Assembly (NCBI GenBank): GCA_965662685.1
Contig: CBFIIQ010000001.1
Coordinates: forward strand, 124,001 to 188,000
Direction of reading: 5' to 3'
Source: Eutrophocola sp965662685
GTDB lineage: Bacteria > Pseudomonadota > Gammaproteobacteria > Pseudomonadales > Pseudohongiellaceae
Length of the DNA: 64,000 bases
Both the position numbers and the translations under genes were made by a program. Of this stretch, positions 63,778 through 64,000 are shown in pieces. The first letter of the stretch is position 1. Every line of letters begins with the position of its first letter. The notes beneath the pieces are model-generated. The model was given only the letters and a program-made list of their open reading frames with translations, had not been told where the DNA came from and did no database searches.

Positions 63778-64000
63778 TTACCTTTCCCTGGGTCCAAACA
63801 TGCCATATTCAGTACCGTCAGACGTTACCAGCCTGGTCAGCATGCCATTAGCGGATTCATCGCGTGCGCGAAAACCACCGATAGTCACCATATCCCCTTC
63901 CTTGATGACCTCAGGGGAATAACCACCGCGAATCATCCCGCTAGGGGTACCAGCTTCGAATGACCAGCGCTCTATTTCACCGTTTTCCCCTTCAACATCG
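63778..64000 (-). CDS. DUF6152-family protein, 5' part beyond the window
   Basis: Reading the minus strand into the window gives 73 codons plus a stop at 63778-63780. The peptide includes IERWSFEAGTPSGMIRGGY, DMVTIGGFRARDE, and a final YGMFGPRER. This is the usual C-terminal part of DUF6152 (a second strand pair and a DG-x-E turn). The start and signal peptide lie right of the window. It is probably co-transcribed with the gene at 62981-63745, 32 bases downstream. Confidence 0.75.
   Translation of the reverse strand, partial: DVEGENGEIERWSFEAGTPSGMIRGGYSPEVIKEGDMVTIGGFRARDESANGMLTRLVTSDGTEYGMFGPRER

Overview
The window reads as chromosomal DNA of an aerobic, heterotrophic gammaproteobacterium, probably marine. 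The evidence is gene content: a TonB-dependent receptor, a TcyP-type symporter, RecQ with a C-terminal helix-turn-helix extension, many Tat- and Sec-exported proteins, planctomycete-type cytochromes (DUF1592) paired with DUF1552 proteins, DUF6152 proteins and a cbb3-type oxidase. A Pseudohongiella/OM-group relative is a guess only. I see no rRNA, tRNA, CRISPR array, transposase, integrase or phage structural gene. The window looks like a gene-dense mosaic of secreted and respiratory functions, not a mobile island.

Layout. 1-17.7 kb: a partial DUF1592 cytochrome (-), a four-gene + strand group (membrane protein, RidA family, MFS exporter, acylphosphatase), a metallo-beta-lactamase/cyclic-nucleotide-binding protein (-), DUF2272 and MarC (-), a lone DUF1552 (-), then divergently a compact + group: DUF1592, DUF1552, MBL-fold lipoprotein, ankyrin protein. 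17.8-22.4 kb: beta-glucoside use (GH3, glucokinase, sugar porter). 22.6-27.7 kb: a minus-strand block with a Tat-exported DsrE-like protein, a giant oxidase fusing CcoN, CcoO and two cytochrome c domains, a tiny membrane protein, a TsdA-like diheme cytochrome and a rhodanese lipoprotein. 28-42.5 kb: glutathione peroxidase, DUF2256, M20 and M1 peptidases, aldo/keto reductase, FG-GAP/UnbV protein, vanadium-type haloperoxidase and orphan exported proteins. 43-48 kb: a large TonB-dependent receptor and a TonB_C-domain protein. 48-57 kb: DUF2490, a TPR gene broken by two in-frame stops, TcyP, an M20 lipoprotein, DUF5916. 57-64 kb: an orphan, an HPF-like protein, RecQ and a group of DUF6152-type secreted proteins.

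How the genes may work together. The most system-like unit is 22.6-27.7 kb. Three of its genes overlap by 4 bp each and encode a membrane oxidase with its own electron-carrying cytochrome domains plus a probable thiosulfate- or sulfane-sulfur-oxidising cytochrome. DsrE-like and rhodanese genes flank them. My reading is a self-contained periplasmic sulfur-to-oxygen electron chain. A second unit of unknown chemistry is the DUF1592/DUF1552 pair with its MBL and ankyrin partners, present in at least one complete and one scattered copy.

Non-coding DNA includes three short tandem-repeat arrays (7, 13 and 11 bp units), several clear intrinsic terminators, and an AT-rich dyad just upstream of the TonB-dependent receptor.
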